Shown piece after piece: positions 30,376 to 41,543 of a stretch of 64,000 nucleotides of DNA; the first letter of the stretch is position 1; the number at the start of each line of letters is the position of its first letter. Position numbers and translations under genes: made by a program. The notes under the pieces are model-generated. The model had not been told where the DNA came from. It ran no database searches and saw nothing but the letters and a program-made list of their open reading frames with translations. This DNA is from Venturia oleaginea (lineage: Eukaryota; Ascomycota; Dothideomycetes; Venturiales; Venturiaceae). The stretch lies in NCBI GenBank assembly GCA_013176395.1, contig JABMLP010000013.1, positions 1,592,868 through 1,656,867 of the forward strand, read 5' to 3'.

Positions 30376-31917
30376 ATGTCCTATTCTCGTCATCTACGAT
30401 GGCTATTCCCAATCTTAATGTTTATTGCAGTTATTGCGCTGGTTGTAGGCTTGGTGGTTGGCCTTCCCAATCGTGTCAATCCTCCTCAACTTGCCGATCT
30501 TACGAATGGAACGACGAACGGAACGACGAACGGAACGACGAACGGAACGACGAACGGAACGACGAACGGAGCGACGAATGGAACGACCAACGGAACGACC
30601 AACGGAACGACCAACGGAACGACCAACGGAACGACCAATGGAACGACCAATGGAACGACCAATGGAACGACCATCGGAACGAGTACGAAATATAATTTCT
30701 TCTTCTTCTTGTAAGTACAAATATTAGACGAAAGCGCGACAGGATCATGAAAAACGGTTTATATCCCGTCTTCACTTGAAAATTTTCGCATTGAGATGGA
30801 TACTCTGAAATTTTAAGAGCTCGAATATGAAACTTGTAGTTCTGGGAGAGTTTCGGTTTCAAATTGTGAAGGGACTCGGGATCCTCACCAAAGAATTGGT
30901 CGCCTGTCAGCGTCTTGAATCCACCATCTCCCTGATCACGAGGTTATAAAGCTGACAATCCTGGTAGTGGAGACTCGTACACAAATACTGCATTCGACCC
31001 GGACGGAGCACAACCATCGCCATCAAATCCGTTCGGCAATAACGCACTGCAAGCTGTCGATGAAATACTTGCCGGAGGACCGAACTGGGCCGAAGATATC
31101 ACATCCATGCATACCCCAAAGACTACACTTAGCTACGACTATGCATACAACTGCGGCACCGTGGATAATGCTATTGTACAGTCCTGCGGCCCAGGTGTAA
31201 GGACTATTGTAGACCAAGTTGACGAATATGCGCAAACTTTGAAAAAAGGCTCGCAGTATGGTACTTTTTATAAACAAAATTCCTTTTTCGCTTTCTGGAT
31301 TGGTATTAACGATGGTGAGTCCAGAACTTCTAACACCTTGAAGCAGGAGTAAAAGATTGATTGCATGCGCAGCGCATATAACGGCCAACAACGCCAAAAT
31401 CCAGGATAAAGACATTGGCTCGATAATGGAAAAGGTAGCAGCTCGTTACATGGAAGAACTGTCCACCCTCTACAGTTATGGAGTCAGAAACTTCCTTCTC
31501 CTAAACGTTCCGCGTTCGTTCATCTGATTCCTTGTCTCTTTCTCGTCAACTAACACAACCCAAGCATTCGACCGCACACCCCAAGTCATAGTAACGCCAC
31601 AATCCAACATTCTCCGCCAACGCCTCGCCATCACTTCTCTAAACACCCACATCTCCACCTACTTTGAAAAATGGCAAGCATCGCATGCAGATATCAGATC
31701 TCTGCTCGTCGATACGATGCCCATTTTCAATGAGGCGTTGGATGATCCGACGAAAATTGGGGAGAAGAACAGTACTTGTGATGTTGGGCGGAGTGGACCT
31801 AATGCTGGATGTGTATGGTGGAATGATTTTCATTCGGCTGTTAGTATGCATCGGTGGATTGCGACTAAGGTGGTTGAGAAGGCCGGGAATGTTTGGGGTG
31901 AGTTTTTAAAGAAATGA
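30376..31917 (+). CDS. Membrane-anchored GDSL/SGNH esterase (CE16-like) with a tandem N-glycosylation stalk
   Basis: Predicted extracytoplasmic carbohydrate acetylesterase-type hydrolase of 391 residues. Exons 30376-30710, 30968-31314, 31373-31513 and 31565-31917 (introns 257, 58 and 51 nt). Residues 9-30 form one hydrophobic helix (LFPILMFIAVIALVVGLVVG), a signal anchor or uncleaved signal. It is followed by 14 tandem NG(T/A)T units, 13 of them N-G-T sequons. The catalytic domain begins FGDSYT (nucleophile Ser115, across intron 1), has the block III Asn in WIGIND, and ends with WWNDFHSAVSMHRW, the fungal equivalent of the catalytic Asp/His block. The third intron starts with an unusual donor, GTTCGT. 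Substrate unknown; xylan or oligosaccharide acetyl groups are typical for CE16. Confidence 0.82.
30505..30672 (+). repeat. 12-bp coding minisatellite, 14 units (NGTT)
   Basis: Fourteen units of AAYGGAACGACS, with one variant (GCG for ACG in unit 6). The array changes from ACG- to ACC-ending units at unit 7, so it grew in two blocks. It encodes the stalk of the GDSL esterase; all six frames are open, which creates long shadow ORFs. Confidence 0.95.
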
Positions 31918-33520
31918 AGCCATTACTTCACGCTTTCAATGAGCCAGTGAGTCCGATTTCGATGTCAAGACTTTGACCAATGAAGGATATGGAGTATACC
32001 ATTGGTCAGAATAGTTAGTTACCATTGTTCGCCCGTGGACCATGATCTGGCCGTCGACAATGAGGAGATGAGACTTCTCACTTTGCATCTTGGCCAGGCT
32101 GAGGATGAGCTGTGTGCCAGCCTCAGTCACACATGACTTCGCCATGCACCAGATGCGAGGAGCGTCTCAACATGAAAAAGTTTGGAAGAATTACGACTCG
32201 CCTGAAATCCATCATCGTCAGGGGGAAGAATTTGACGGCATCAACCCCGAAGAAGACTGGATTGCTCACTGCTTCCGCCGCGGCGGAACCAGCCACCTAC
32301 GTGCATTCTCCATGCAAGGAACGATTGGATGTTGTGGGTAGAGATTGTGCGATGAAATTGCCTCGGCTAGTTTGGAAAACACGATCGCAATGATATATTC
32401 CTGGGCATCCATGGGCAATCACTCGAACGCTTACTTTCTAGGGAACCGTGGCTGTATGCATTCCGCCGCACTTTGGAGCCTGGAAATTCAGAGGAAGAAT
32501 CCCCCCCGACCAAAGATCCGTCGATTCCAGGACCTGAGATTCGGTCCATTTGGTCGAGGATTCGGAACGGGGGGTTGTGGTAAAGAAGGAAGAAGAGCAA
32601 GTACGGAACCGAGATACTATTTGGATACACGAGGCAGTTGGCTTGGTTAAGCTGGACGATGCCAGAGTGACCCCTGAAAATCTCAAAGCACGCCCGATAA
32701 AGACAAAAACTTTCAGACTCATTCAGGTACGCTATTGACTTCTTTTATATCCTGTCTTTTCCCGCCACCTGTTTTGTCCATTTTCGTGTAAATTGTGTGC
32801 TCAAACTTTGAAACCAGTAATCACTAACCTGAAAGAGTAGTACATGTCAAATAACAGCCTCAACAACCCTGATACATCCAACCCTTCTATGAAACCATTT
32901 CCCGAGTTCACCATCGACACATCAACCCATCTTCGCAATTGCCAAATTCCGCCCTGGTACCTCGTGCCCTCCTCCCGTTCCAAATACCAATTATTTGGAA
33001 GCCTTCGAATTTTTCCCAACACAGGTATCCCAAGTGTTTTCATTACAGGGGGACCCTATGATAGCAAGCTCGTGGCGGCGAAACCTGCGTAGATTGATAA
33101 GAAGCTAGGGAGGATTTCCTATTGCAGAAGCTGCTGGAAAGAGTCTTTGAGAGCCCTGCGTAGGCTCTCAAAGTTAATTCGGATATACCTCCGCCTGTAT
33201 GAAGCCTGTACGGAGTCTAAAATTTAAGCGAACCATTCGGGTTTTTTCAGCATGTGAACTCAATGCTGCAGCCTCAGAGACCGAAAGAAACACGGCCTTA
33301 GCAGGTTGGACGCCGTTGCCCACAGACGATGGTCCTCGGTGACTGGGTCAACTTCCACATTGAGGTCTATCGCTCGCCGATGCAACATCAGCGTACATCA
33401 ATACCTACTTATCAGCCGACCGCATACCTCAAAATAGCGATCCCGTCCCTCCAGCCTGCCATAACCGAATCAATATTCCCGTCTTTCTATCAAAACTCGA
33501 CTTCCACTTTTGCCAGCGAA
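31918..33520. other. Gap with degenerate ORFs
   Basis: Plus-strand fragments such as HHRQGEEFDGINPEEDWI near 32210-32270 and VRNRDTIWIHEAVGLVKLDD near 32600-32660 look protein-like but are separated by stops in every frame; they may be remnants of one decayed gene. A perfect 11-bp hairpin with a 7-nt loop lies at 33145-33173 (stem CTTTGAGAGCC). No intact gene. Confidence 0.35.
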
Positions 33521-34661
33521 ATGGTCACGAATACCATGAATCAATTTCTATCGTTGTTGCAACTTTTCAATCTCCTACAACTCTCGACAGCTACTTTGCC
33601 AGCTCCTTCGTCGAATTCTGAGGCTGGTTCGCCACTCAACTGTCAGGGGCATGTGCGATAACAGTCTCTTTTGCTTTGCTGCCGCTAACAGGTATTCAGT
33701 GGCTCTCTTTACGTTGTTGCACATGCAGACGACGACATCCTATTCCAAAATCCAGATCTTTTGACCGAGCTCAAGGACCCTAGCCGTTGTATGACGACCT
33801 TGTATCTCACAGCAGGCGACGCCGGACTCGAACTGGACTACGTCAAAGCCCGAGAAACGGGAAGTAAAGCGGCGTACTCTTCCATGATAGGTTCCGATAC
33901 GGCACAATCCGTTAACGGAATTTGGACAACAACAGTCGGATCTTTGGCAAACCAGCGGGTGGTTGTTGAAACATACAATGGAAATCCCAATGTACAAAAG
34001 GTGTGGCTGCGGATTCCTGACGGCAAGCACCTTGGAGCCGGCTTTGAAGCCTCAAACTACACGAGTCTGAAGAAGCTGTATGATGGCGAAATCGCGGAGA
34101 TCCGGACTCTTGCCATCATCGATGCGCCCGTTTCGCCAACTAGGCGAGATACCATGGATACCTCGTACTCAACCTACACGCTAAACGGGTTGAAGGAAAC
34201 CATTTCTGAGCTCGTGGCATTGACAAAGCCTGTTGTTGTGAGGACGCAAGACTGGCAAGGCGAAGAACGAAGGGACCATTCGGATCACTATACCACAGCA
34301 AAGCTTGTCCAGGCTGTCGTAGCTGGTAAAGGCATCGAAATCGTTGGGTGAGTGGAAAGCTTTCAACATCAACATTAGCGCAGTTTGGCTCACAGATTGT
34401 AGTTACGTCGATTACTCAATCTCTTTTTGGCCGGTGAATGTGGACTTGACTTCGGAGAATTACACAAAGAAGGTGGATGCCTTTTTCTCCTATGCAAAGC
34501 ATGATGACCAAGAGGTAAGGGACTAAGCCCATCTTGCTAGTATTGACATCGAGTTGACATTATTGTAGTGCCGATCCTGGTCAGATTGTACCAGCAGAAA
34601 CTTCGGAGAGCCATCCTGGCTACAGAGACAATACCGAGTTGGAGAACCCGTGCTTAGATGA
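33521..34661 (+). CDS. Secreted PIG-L/LmbE-family deacetylase
   Basis: Zinc-dependent N-acetylglucosaminyl deacetylase fold, a secreted fungal branch distinct from the ER GPI enzyme. Four exons (33521-33652, 33692-34347, 34403-34514, 34569-34661; introns 39, 55, 54 nt) give 330 residues. A signal peptide is predicted from MNQFLSLLQLFNLLQLSTAT; either ATG 33521 or 33536 would serve. The zinc/catalytic motif is VVAHADDDILF (family pattern AHxDDD), followed by TLYLTAGDAG, and the second metal-site motif DHSDH is near residue 254. The Tyr-rich C terminus (YRVGEPVL) closes the protein. All four exons keep frame. The first intron of 39 nt is near the lower limit for fungi but has a CTAACAG end. Substrate unknown; the signal peptide argues against a role in ER GPI synthesis. 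Confidence 0.82.
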
Positions 34662-35212
34662 AAGGATAGCATAGTTTGCATTAGTCTGATTTTCAAACCG
34701 TTGCCAAATGAGAAAATCATTGCCCATGCGCATAATATTGCGAGAGTAGCTATCCCGCAAGTCGCGTCTTGTTTGTCTGACAAGCATCAACAATTGTCTT
34801 CAGCATCGCAGAAGATAGATTCAATCACATCCTTCTGTACCGGAACCCCCTCCCCCGATGATCGCCAGTGATGGCAGATATTGACTCGCCCTTTATTCAG
34901 GTCGCCAAATTTGATATCACTCGATCGGATTCCGAGAAGATCGTGAAGAGCTGTGAATCGCGCGAATCATTCATCAATTGACGCATTCATCAATTGACGC
35001 ATTCATCAATTGATGCATTCATCTTTTGAAAGCAAAGCTGAATCGTGTGTATAGCAGGATTGTGGTTGGCCTGACCAAAGAACGAAAGACGGGGTCAGGG
35101 GAATAGAGATGCAAGAACGAGGGATGAGTCGGAAAGCTACCTGAACTAACCACCACGTTTTCCAAGCTCAACCAAGACAAGTTCACATCATCACAACTTC
35201 AAATCAAACACC
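34662..35212. other. Intergenic between the deacetylase and a secreted-protein locus
   Basis: No gene supported; contains the 16-bp tandem repeat listed separately. Confidence 0.45.
34969..35023. repeat. 16-bp tandem repeat, 3.4 copies
   Basis: ATTCATCAATTGACGC three times in a row (third copy with one substitution) plus a partial fourth. Confidence 0.9.
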
Positions 35213-36000
35213 ATGAAGTTATTCCTCGCCCTCACAACTTTAGCACTCGCCTCTCCTCTCCTAGCCTCCCCTCTGGCTGAACCTGGCACACCATTCGTCC
35301 CGGCAGCACCCTCGGGTAAAGAAGCTCACACCTCCAATGATACCCGCATCCCCTTTGATTGAAAAGCGAATGGTAGTCATCGGTGTTGCTGCCATTATTG
35401 CCACCATTCCAGGTAAAGACACCCAAGCCCCCCGAAACACCAATTCGCCTTTGCTCGAAAAGAGAAAAGGCGGCGGCGGCGGCGCTGCGGCTGCTCCATC
35501 CTCAAGGTGAGTGAGTATATACTTAAGGTAAGTACGCATATCCTCAAGGTAAGTACGCATATCCTCAAGGTAAGCGCGCATATCCTCAAGGCAGCGCCGC
35601 CGGTGAGCTTATCGAACCCCAATCGTGATTAAGGTGTCCAACCTCTCTTCCAGGTGGCCTCGGAGGATCCTCGTCTTCGACCAAAAGCGGATCGACCGTC
35701 GCCAACACAAGCACAGGCGGCAAAGGCGGAAAGACGAGCGCTGCCCTAGGAACTGTGGACAACCTGAGGATCGGAAACATACTTGTTGCTCTGGAAGTTT
35801 CGGCTGCCATTATTACTCAACTCCAATTGCTCCATGGCGCAGCCCCAATGACAAAAGATGTATTAGAGAAACCTAAGAAATGCGTTTGCCATCTCTCTTG
35901 GTGTGATTTTGCTGGTCGGTATTTGTAAAGCCTGCGCTGCGGCTGAATACAGACGGAGACAGCAGCGAAGATCAAGACGGCGATCGGAGTCGTGGTACGT
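35213..36000 (+). pseudogene. Candidate small secreted / single-span membrane protein locus, model unresolved
   Basis: A clear signal peptide opens the locus (MKLFLALTTLALASPLLASP, cleavage likely before LAEPG). Downstream, pieces look like one protein but do not join in one frame: LLEKRKGGGGAAAAPSS (with a Kex2-type KR site), GGLGGSSSSTKSGSTVANTS, NLRIGNILVALEVSAAIIT, and a hydrophobic helix (ISLGVILLVGICKAC) followed by an Arg-rich tail near 35930-35995. A KR-site segment occurs twice in diverged form (near 35325-35375 and 35412-35470), suggesting internal duplication. A 21-bp array of splice-donor-like units interrupts the region. Either two or three unusual introns or at least one frameshift (near 35875) is needed. 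I favour a decaying or fast-evolving secreted protein gene. Confidence 0.35.
35501..35590. repeat. 21-bp tandem array of splice-donor-like units
   Basis: CTCAAG followed by a GT-donor-like hexamer repeats at exactly 21-bp intervals: 35501 (GTGAGT), 35522 (CTTAAG, GTAAGT), 35543 (GTAAGT) and 35564 (GTAAGC); a fifth CTCAAG at 35585 is followed by GCAGCG. Because 21 is a multiple of three, use of any donor would keep the same phase. Confidence 0.85.
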
Positions 36001-36840
36001 ACATTCGCGAAGCTGTTGAACGTCGCAACTTTCCGAATGCACAATCTTCACTCTATGTGAGTAGTGCCTCATCCGCCGTAATGTACCAAGTATGTATGAC
36101 CACTCCCAGCGTCCGAAGTGAGATGGAAAGCACCACCTGGACCAAGAAGCGACAAAGGAAAGGACATGCATGAACCCTCACAAGGCCGATCAGCGAACCT
36201 CATTCGAGGCCCAGCGGAATAATCACCAAAACCCCTAGCCTTCTGCCAAGAAAATTGGTCTCCATGTTTTAGAAATAGACAAGGGAGGGTATACATACCT
36301 AAGGAGTAGCACCAGCACATCAGCTCTCGCCTGCAAACCCGCAAGGGATGTCTGCCAGTGAGCCACAGAAGTAAGCACCATGAATAAAAAGGACCTAGCA
36401 TTGAAGGTTTAGATGATCGCACTTACTTCATTCGCGCCACCCACCCGCGTCATTCGATCCCTCCTCAATCAAAAGAAACCGAAACAGACAAGGAATGTGG
36501 TAGAGAATTGCACATAATAGGGAGCGCATTTGGATAAGCAGGGTATCATTTCCATTTTTCACACAGAGTCCCGACCGAATCGTACATACATGGCCATCCC
36601 ATCTTTCCATGAAAAATTTCAACCTAACCCACCTCCGCCCAGCCAGCACAAAGACCGAGCTTCGAAGAAAACCCACGAGCTCCATTCCCATTCCCATGCG
36701 AGGGAGAGTTCCGGAGTTATATTACGTCGCTTGCTAAGACTGCACGTAAACACAATATTCAAACAGCCTCAGAAAACGCCGATCGCTATGCTTAAATGCT
36801 ATTTCGAGAGATAAGAGAGAGGAAATTACAGTGTAGTGTT
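36001..36840. other. Intergenic downstream of SAC3
   Basis: No coding signal or repeat seen; expected to hold the SAC3 3' UTR. Confidence 0.45.
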
Positions 36841-39800
36841 CTAATCGGAATCGAGATCGATGATGTCAGCAGCGGGGGCGCTTTTCTTCGGTGGTGGTGC
36901 CGGTGGTGGCCGGCCTGTTCGTTGCTGTTGCTGTCTCGTGGGATGCGGGCCACCATTCATCGACGTGAACCCATTCATAGTCGGGACATTATTCTTCACC
37001 TTCTCAGAGGCTTGTGATAGATCTGACTTCTTCTGCGGACGCTTTCCATAATCTTCCCGAGGTACGAATCTGCTTGACCGGTTCATATACGCCGGCAGGC
37101 TGTTGAAAAGTGAATTGGTTGATTTCTCAAAGCGGGGGCGGCTACTGCCACTCCCATTCAAGCGGAAATTTGGGGAATTCGAACCGTGAGAAGATCTCAA
37201 CTGAGATTGCTGTAACTCCTCTTTGGCCAAGTCTTCTTTGAGTTCGGCCATGCTCTGATCCATGGCTTGGGTGACAGCTCGCACTCGGGCAAACAGTGCT
37301 TCGTCTTCTGGGAGAGTGTTTGCAGCCTGTGATGATGTCGATGCGTCGAGTGCAGGTGGAATGGGGTTCGTACGTTGCTCCGAGAATCGATTTCCAATTG
37401 GCGAACTAAAAGAAGGTTCGAAACGTTTCTTGCGATCAGGTGGACTGTTTTCCGTGAATGACCCGCTGCTCCCATTGAAGTCGTCACTCGTTCGTGCGCG
37501 CTTCGTACCCCCTTGGACCGAACGAGAGTGCGATTTCGATAGGGTCGGCTGTAGACCCAGAGCCTTGTTGTTGAAGTAGTTGGAGGTCATCGTGCTCAGT
37601 CTGGTGCCAATAGGCACTCCTAGAGACTCGAGCAGCGATGCACCAGAGAGCATTGACGCGCCCAAGATTGAAGATCTGTTGGATCGAGTCGACGCAATGC
37701 TTGGGGTTGGGCTTGACTGTCTAGGCACCTTCGAAACGCGGTGACTCGTATTGTTCGGAGGCAGCATCATGCATGATGCATTTGGCTGAGTGCGCGAGCG
37801 CTTGTGTGACTGTATGGACATCTTACCATCTTTGCTGTTGATTGATTCGGGGCCGGTGACTGAGCGTATGGAAGGCAAATGTAATGATTCACTACCATTC
37901 AGCTGAGTCGACAGTGGTTGCCCAAACAAGCCATGTTCGAGATCTGGTTGATGTCCAGATGTTTGTCGCCCCAGTTCCAAATTCCGTCTAAAGATATCAA
38001 ATTCATGATCATCCGATTCCTCTCGCCTTTTACGCTCTTCGTTTTGCTTCTGGGCCTCCTCCTCTTTCGCTCTCTGGGCCTTGGCCTTCTTCTCTGCAGC
38101 TAGTCGCTCTCTTCTCTCTCGTCCAATCCTCTTATCCCGCATTTCTGTCGCGCTCCACTTCCACCAAAAGAAATACCTCCGCGCCAAAACGTGCCAACGG
38201 AAACCATCCGCCTTCTCCCGATCCATCTCTTCCTCGTGGTCTTTCATAGCCTGTGCGATCATTGGTGCCGCGACGTGTTCTATATACTGCTTCAAGAAGC
38301 CCTCAGTGGGGTTCAGCAGAAGCTGTCTGGCTACATAGTTCCAAGCAGCTGATTCCTGTGGTTTTGTGTTTTGAGGTTCCGGCAATTTTGTGGCCAGTGT
38401 CGCACCCTGTCCGTGTCCGGTTGAAGCACGTGGAACTGGCTTGATAGGTGCAGTGGATGGCAATACCGATGCGTCTGATTCTTGTATTGGTTGCGGGGGC
38501 TTGGTTGGCGTCCCGGTTTTGCCATGTAACGAAAATGGTGGAAGTCTACCTGAAGCTCCGGATGACGCCGCCTGACCGGTCGGAGTTAGGCCAGCCGGTT
38601 GCGTCACTTTCGAGGGAAGCGGGGGCAGAGGTGGTGTAAAAGCAGGTACAGAACTGCTCGAAGCCATTGGAAACCCACTGAATGAAGTCGGCGGAGTGTC
38701 CATGGCTGTCGTAGCAATTGGTGGGGTCGACGAGGGCGTCAATGATTGTGCTGTGCCATTTGTATAGCTCGCACCGAACATGGGATGTGATGGAGTGCTG
38801 GATGAAACACTTTCTGAAGATGTAATGGTTTGCACTTCAGGAGTTTTGGGCGCCTCATTCTCTTTACTTGCTATTTGCAACGGAGGAAATCCGAATTGAT
38901 TCGGTTGGCTCCCAAAGGAAGAGGGCTTGAAATCATTGGCAGATAGGAGTCGTTGCAAGCTGTTCGTTCCTAGGTTCAATACCGAAGGCTGACCAAGTAG
39001 TGTCCTGTTCCACTGCGCAAATGGACTCGCTGATGGGATTGTAGTTATCGAAGACGTAGTCGATGCACCGCCACTACCAGCCGTGGGCACATTGCCGGCA
39101 AAATTGAACGCACCGTTTCCGTTCCCGTTAGTGACAGGAGCGAGAGGTTGCTGTCCGAAAGTGCTGACTGGTTGTGGATTCGTGCTTTCCCCAAAAGTTG
39201 ATGGTTGACCGAATGTACTAGCATCTGTAGAGGGCTGACCAAAAGCAGACGGTGCTGGTGAGCTTGGAGTGGAAGGCTGACCGAATCCGCTGAAACCTGT
39301 AGATGGCGGCGAGGGGTTTGGCGCGGTTGGTGTGAAAATTGAGACCTTGGGGTCGAAGTGAACCGTCTTCTCAGACTTGCTGACTGCCTTTTCTCCATCA
39401 GAAAGCTCGCCCACAAAGAGTGACTCCTCGGGTTCCTCGATCATCTTCTGCTGTCGCGCTTCTTTGACAGTCAGACCCTTGATGATGGCTGTCTTGGTTC
39501 GATTGTATCTCTTCCTTTCGACAAGGCTATTAGAGAAATACTGAGGGGGTATATCATTTGAGGCAGTCGGAAGCGAACGCTCTGGTACTGTCGAAAAGTC
39601 CACGTAGGTATGCTCGGGATAGTCCTTCTCTATGATTTGAATACGGTAGTGCTGAAGAAAGTCATGCGTGTCATTCTTGTTGTCAAAGGCGAGCATACAT
39701 CTTATGTCGTTCAAGGTCCAGTCCGGGTTGACTCTGTTCCCTGCTTGATGTGCGCTTAGGATAGTATGCAGCACTATGCGTCGTATCGTATTGAACTGTA

Positions 39801-41190
39801 ATTCAGCGACACAAGACAGTAAGTATGAGACCTGCTTCGATCCCACCAGCTTCCAAAAGCGACCCCAATTTTGCTGGGCAATCAAAATGTTGGTCCTGTT
39901 TCTTCCTACAAATGGACCCTTTCCGTCGATGACCTCGCAGGCCGCGGCGTATACACTCAATGCGTGCTGTATCTTAGGATGCCGTATAAGATCCGCAGGC
40001 CATGTCTGAACCTGGTCTTCGAGATCCGATATGTTATTCTGGATCTGAAAAATGATCCAGCAGGCTCGGAGTTCTGGTTCATGAGGGGACCTGTAGCGGT
40101 CTCGGACATTATCATAATATCGCAAAAGAGACAAGAGCGTCTTGTCAAATTGTTCTCGGTCTTGCTGGTAGCTGTAAGCTGCAGGAGCCTGCGAGCCGGG
40201 CAGCGTCCCAACGTAATGCATAGAAACGACGTGAAATCGCACCATTTGTTCGTAACACTCAATCGCTATTCGCAAGTCCGGGATTTTGGTAAGTTGCTGG
40301 ATCGAAAAGTCGTTGCGAATTGCCCGCGTACGGTTCCAGATAAAAGTTTGATTGGCTATCAATCCGGACTCATTGATGAGCGTGTCGAAAAGATAGTCAG
40401 CCGTGCGCTTAATCAAGTCAGCCTCTTCGTTTTGATGTTATCAAGATCGAACTTACTTTCAGCACAACTGGTGGACGTAGTTCTGAGGGAGGTTGTTCGT
40501 CCTTTCCGGCTGCCGATCTGCGATAACTCTTGACCATGCGGTTTTCATCTATTACCTGGGTGGGTTTTCCATCTTCTCCACGGACCTACAAACATAAGTA
40601 TTTGACAGCAAGCATTGTGCGGAAGCTGCGTATACCATTTCTGCCGCCCATAGACCGTTTTGTGTAATTCTTTCCATCCTCTCGATTTCCGGGCACAAAT
40701 CCTGACATATGCCCACCACGGTGATGGCGTTGCTTAACTCTTGAGGGTGATCCGGGTCGGCCATGAGCCCGTTCGCGATGGCATTGGCGACTTCACGTTT
40801 TCGCAGTTCTTTGAGCTAAGGAACGTAATCGAAGTCACTATGAGGGTTCAGTAAAAGCGGAATGGAACATCATACCTTGTTGTATCTCTCCTCGTAAGAG
40901 CCAGAATTGGATCCAGGTGTAGATGAGTTGCGCGCAGGAGAAGAGCTGGCATTGGATGTACGACCAGAATTCCCGTGGGTACTTGGCGCAGATTTCTTCG
41001 GTCCTCGTGGAGTGTCTCGTTGCTGAAGTGTCTTGACGATGCCGCGTTTAATGTCGTTTGCGATAGCATTTGGCCGGGCACGACCACGTACGCGGCCCTC
41101 ATCCTCACTTCCATTTGTACCACGCGAGGCGCCTTTGATTCCAGCTCTTCCTCCTTTTCCTCCCCGACCGCCTCGTTGCAATGCCGACAT
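36841..41190 (-). CDS. SAC3: Nuclear mRNA export factor Sac3 (TREX-2 scaffold)
   Basis: Scaffold of TREX-2, linking transcription to mRNA export at the nuclear pore with Thp1, Sem1, Sus1 and Cdc31. Exons 40876-41190, 40636-40815, 40457-40585 and 36841-40407 (introns 60, 50, 49 nt) give 1,396 residues. The N terminus is Gly/Arg-rich (GGRGGKGGRAG), then the SAC3/GANP core from GICQDLCPEIERMER (about residue 140) through VKSYRRSAAG, RTADYLFDTLI and FIWNRTRAIRNDFSIQQ to about residue 430. FG-type repeats follow (FGQPSTPSS, FGQPSTFGE, FGQQP; about 570-650), a Lys/Glu coiled coil (about 900-970, with RRYFFWWKW) that fits the Cdc31/Sus1-binding CID region, and a disordered tail ending IIDLDSD. The FG repeats lie after the core, unlike GANP, where they are N-terminal. 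The start at MSALQRGG is the first ATG in a sensible frame. Confidence 0.93.
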
Positions 41191-41543
41191 TGTCGCGATG
41201 GCGCGGGGGTTCAACGATTCCAGTTCGTCATGGGCGGTGTTGGGGGGTGAGTGAGGGTCGCGGTGTGGTGGTTTGGGGTTGTATACTCTGTACAGAGGGA
41301 TGTTTAGCCCTTTAGGGCGGTGATAAGTGTAGTGGATGTTCTGATGTTCTTTATGTGAACAACCTTTGTTGCACCTTTTGTCGCGCGAAACGAAGACGGC
41401 GACGGCGACGGCCAACGCTACCGAACTTAGCGTGTTCATGTTCCTGTTTCCTTGGCACACGTGACAGTGACAAACTCCCAGCCCTTCACCACTCCCATTT
41501 GCTCACTGACGACTGTCGTCCCTTGACAAACCAACTCTTTGTA

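Noticed and set aside
30399..30862. Long overlapping ORFs in all frames across the 12-bp repeat
   Set aside because: A repeat whose unit is a multiple of three and lacks stops is open in every frame. Only one frame has the membrane anchor and joins the GDSL domain.
33145..33173. Perfect 11-bp hairpin as a transcription terminator
   Set aside because: Rho-independent hairpin termination is bacterial; no U-run follows and no gene ends here.
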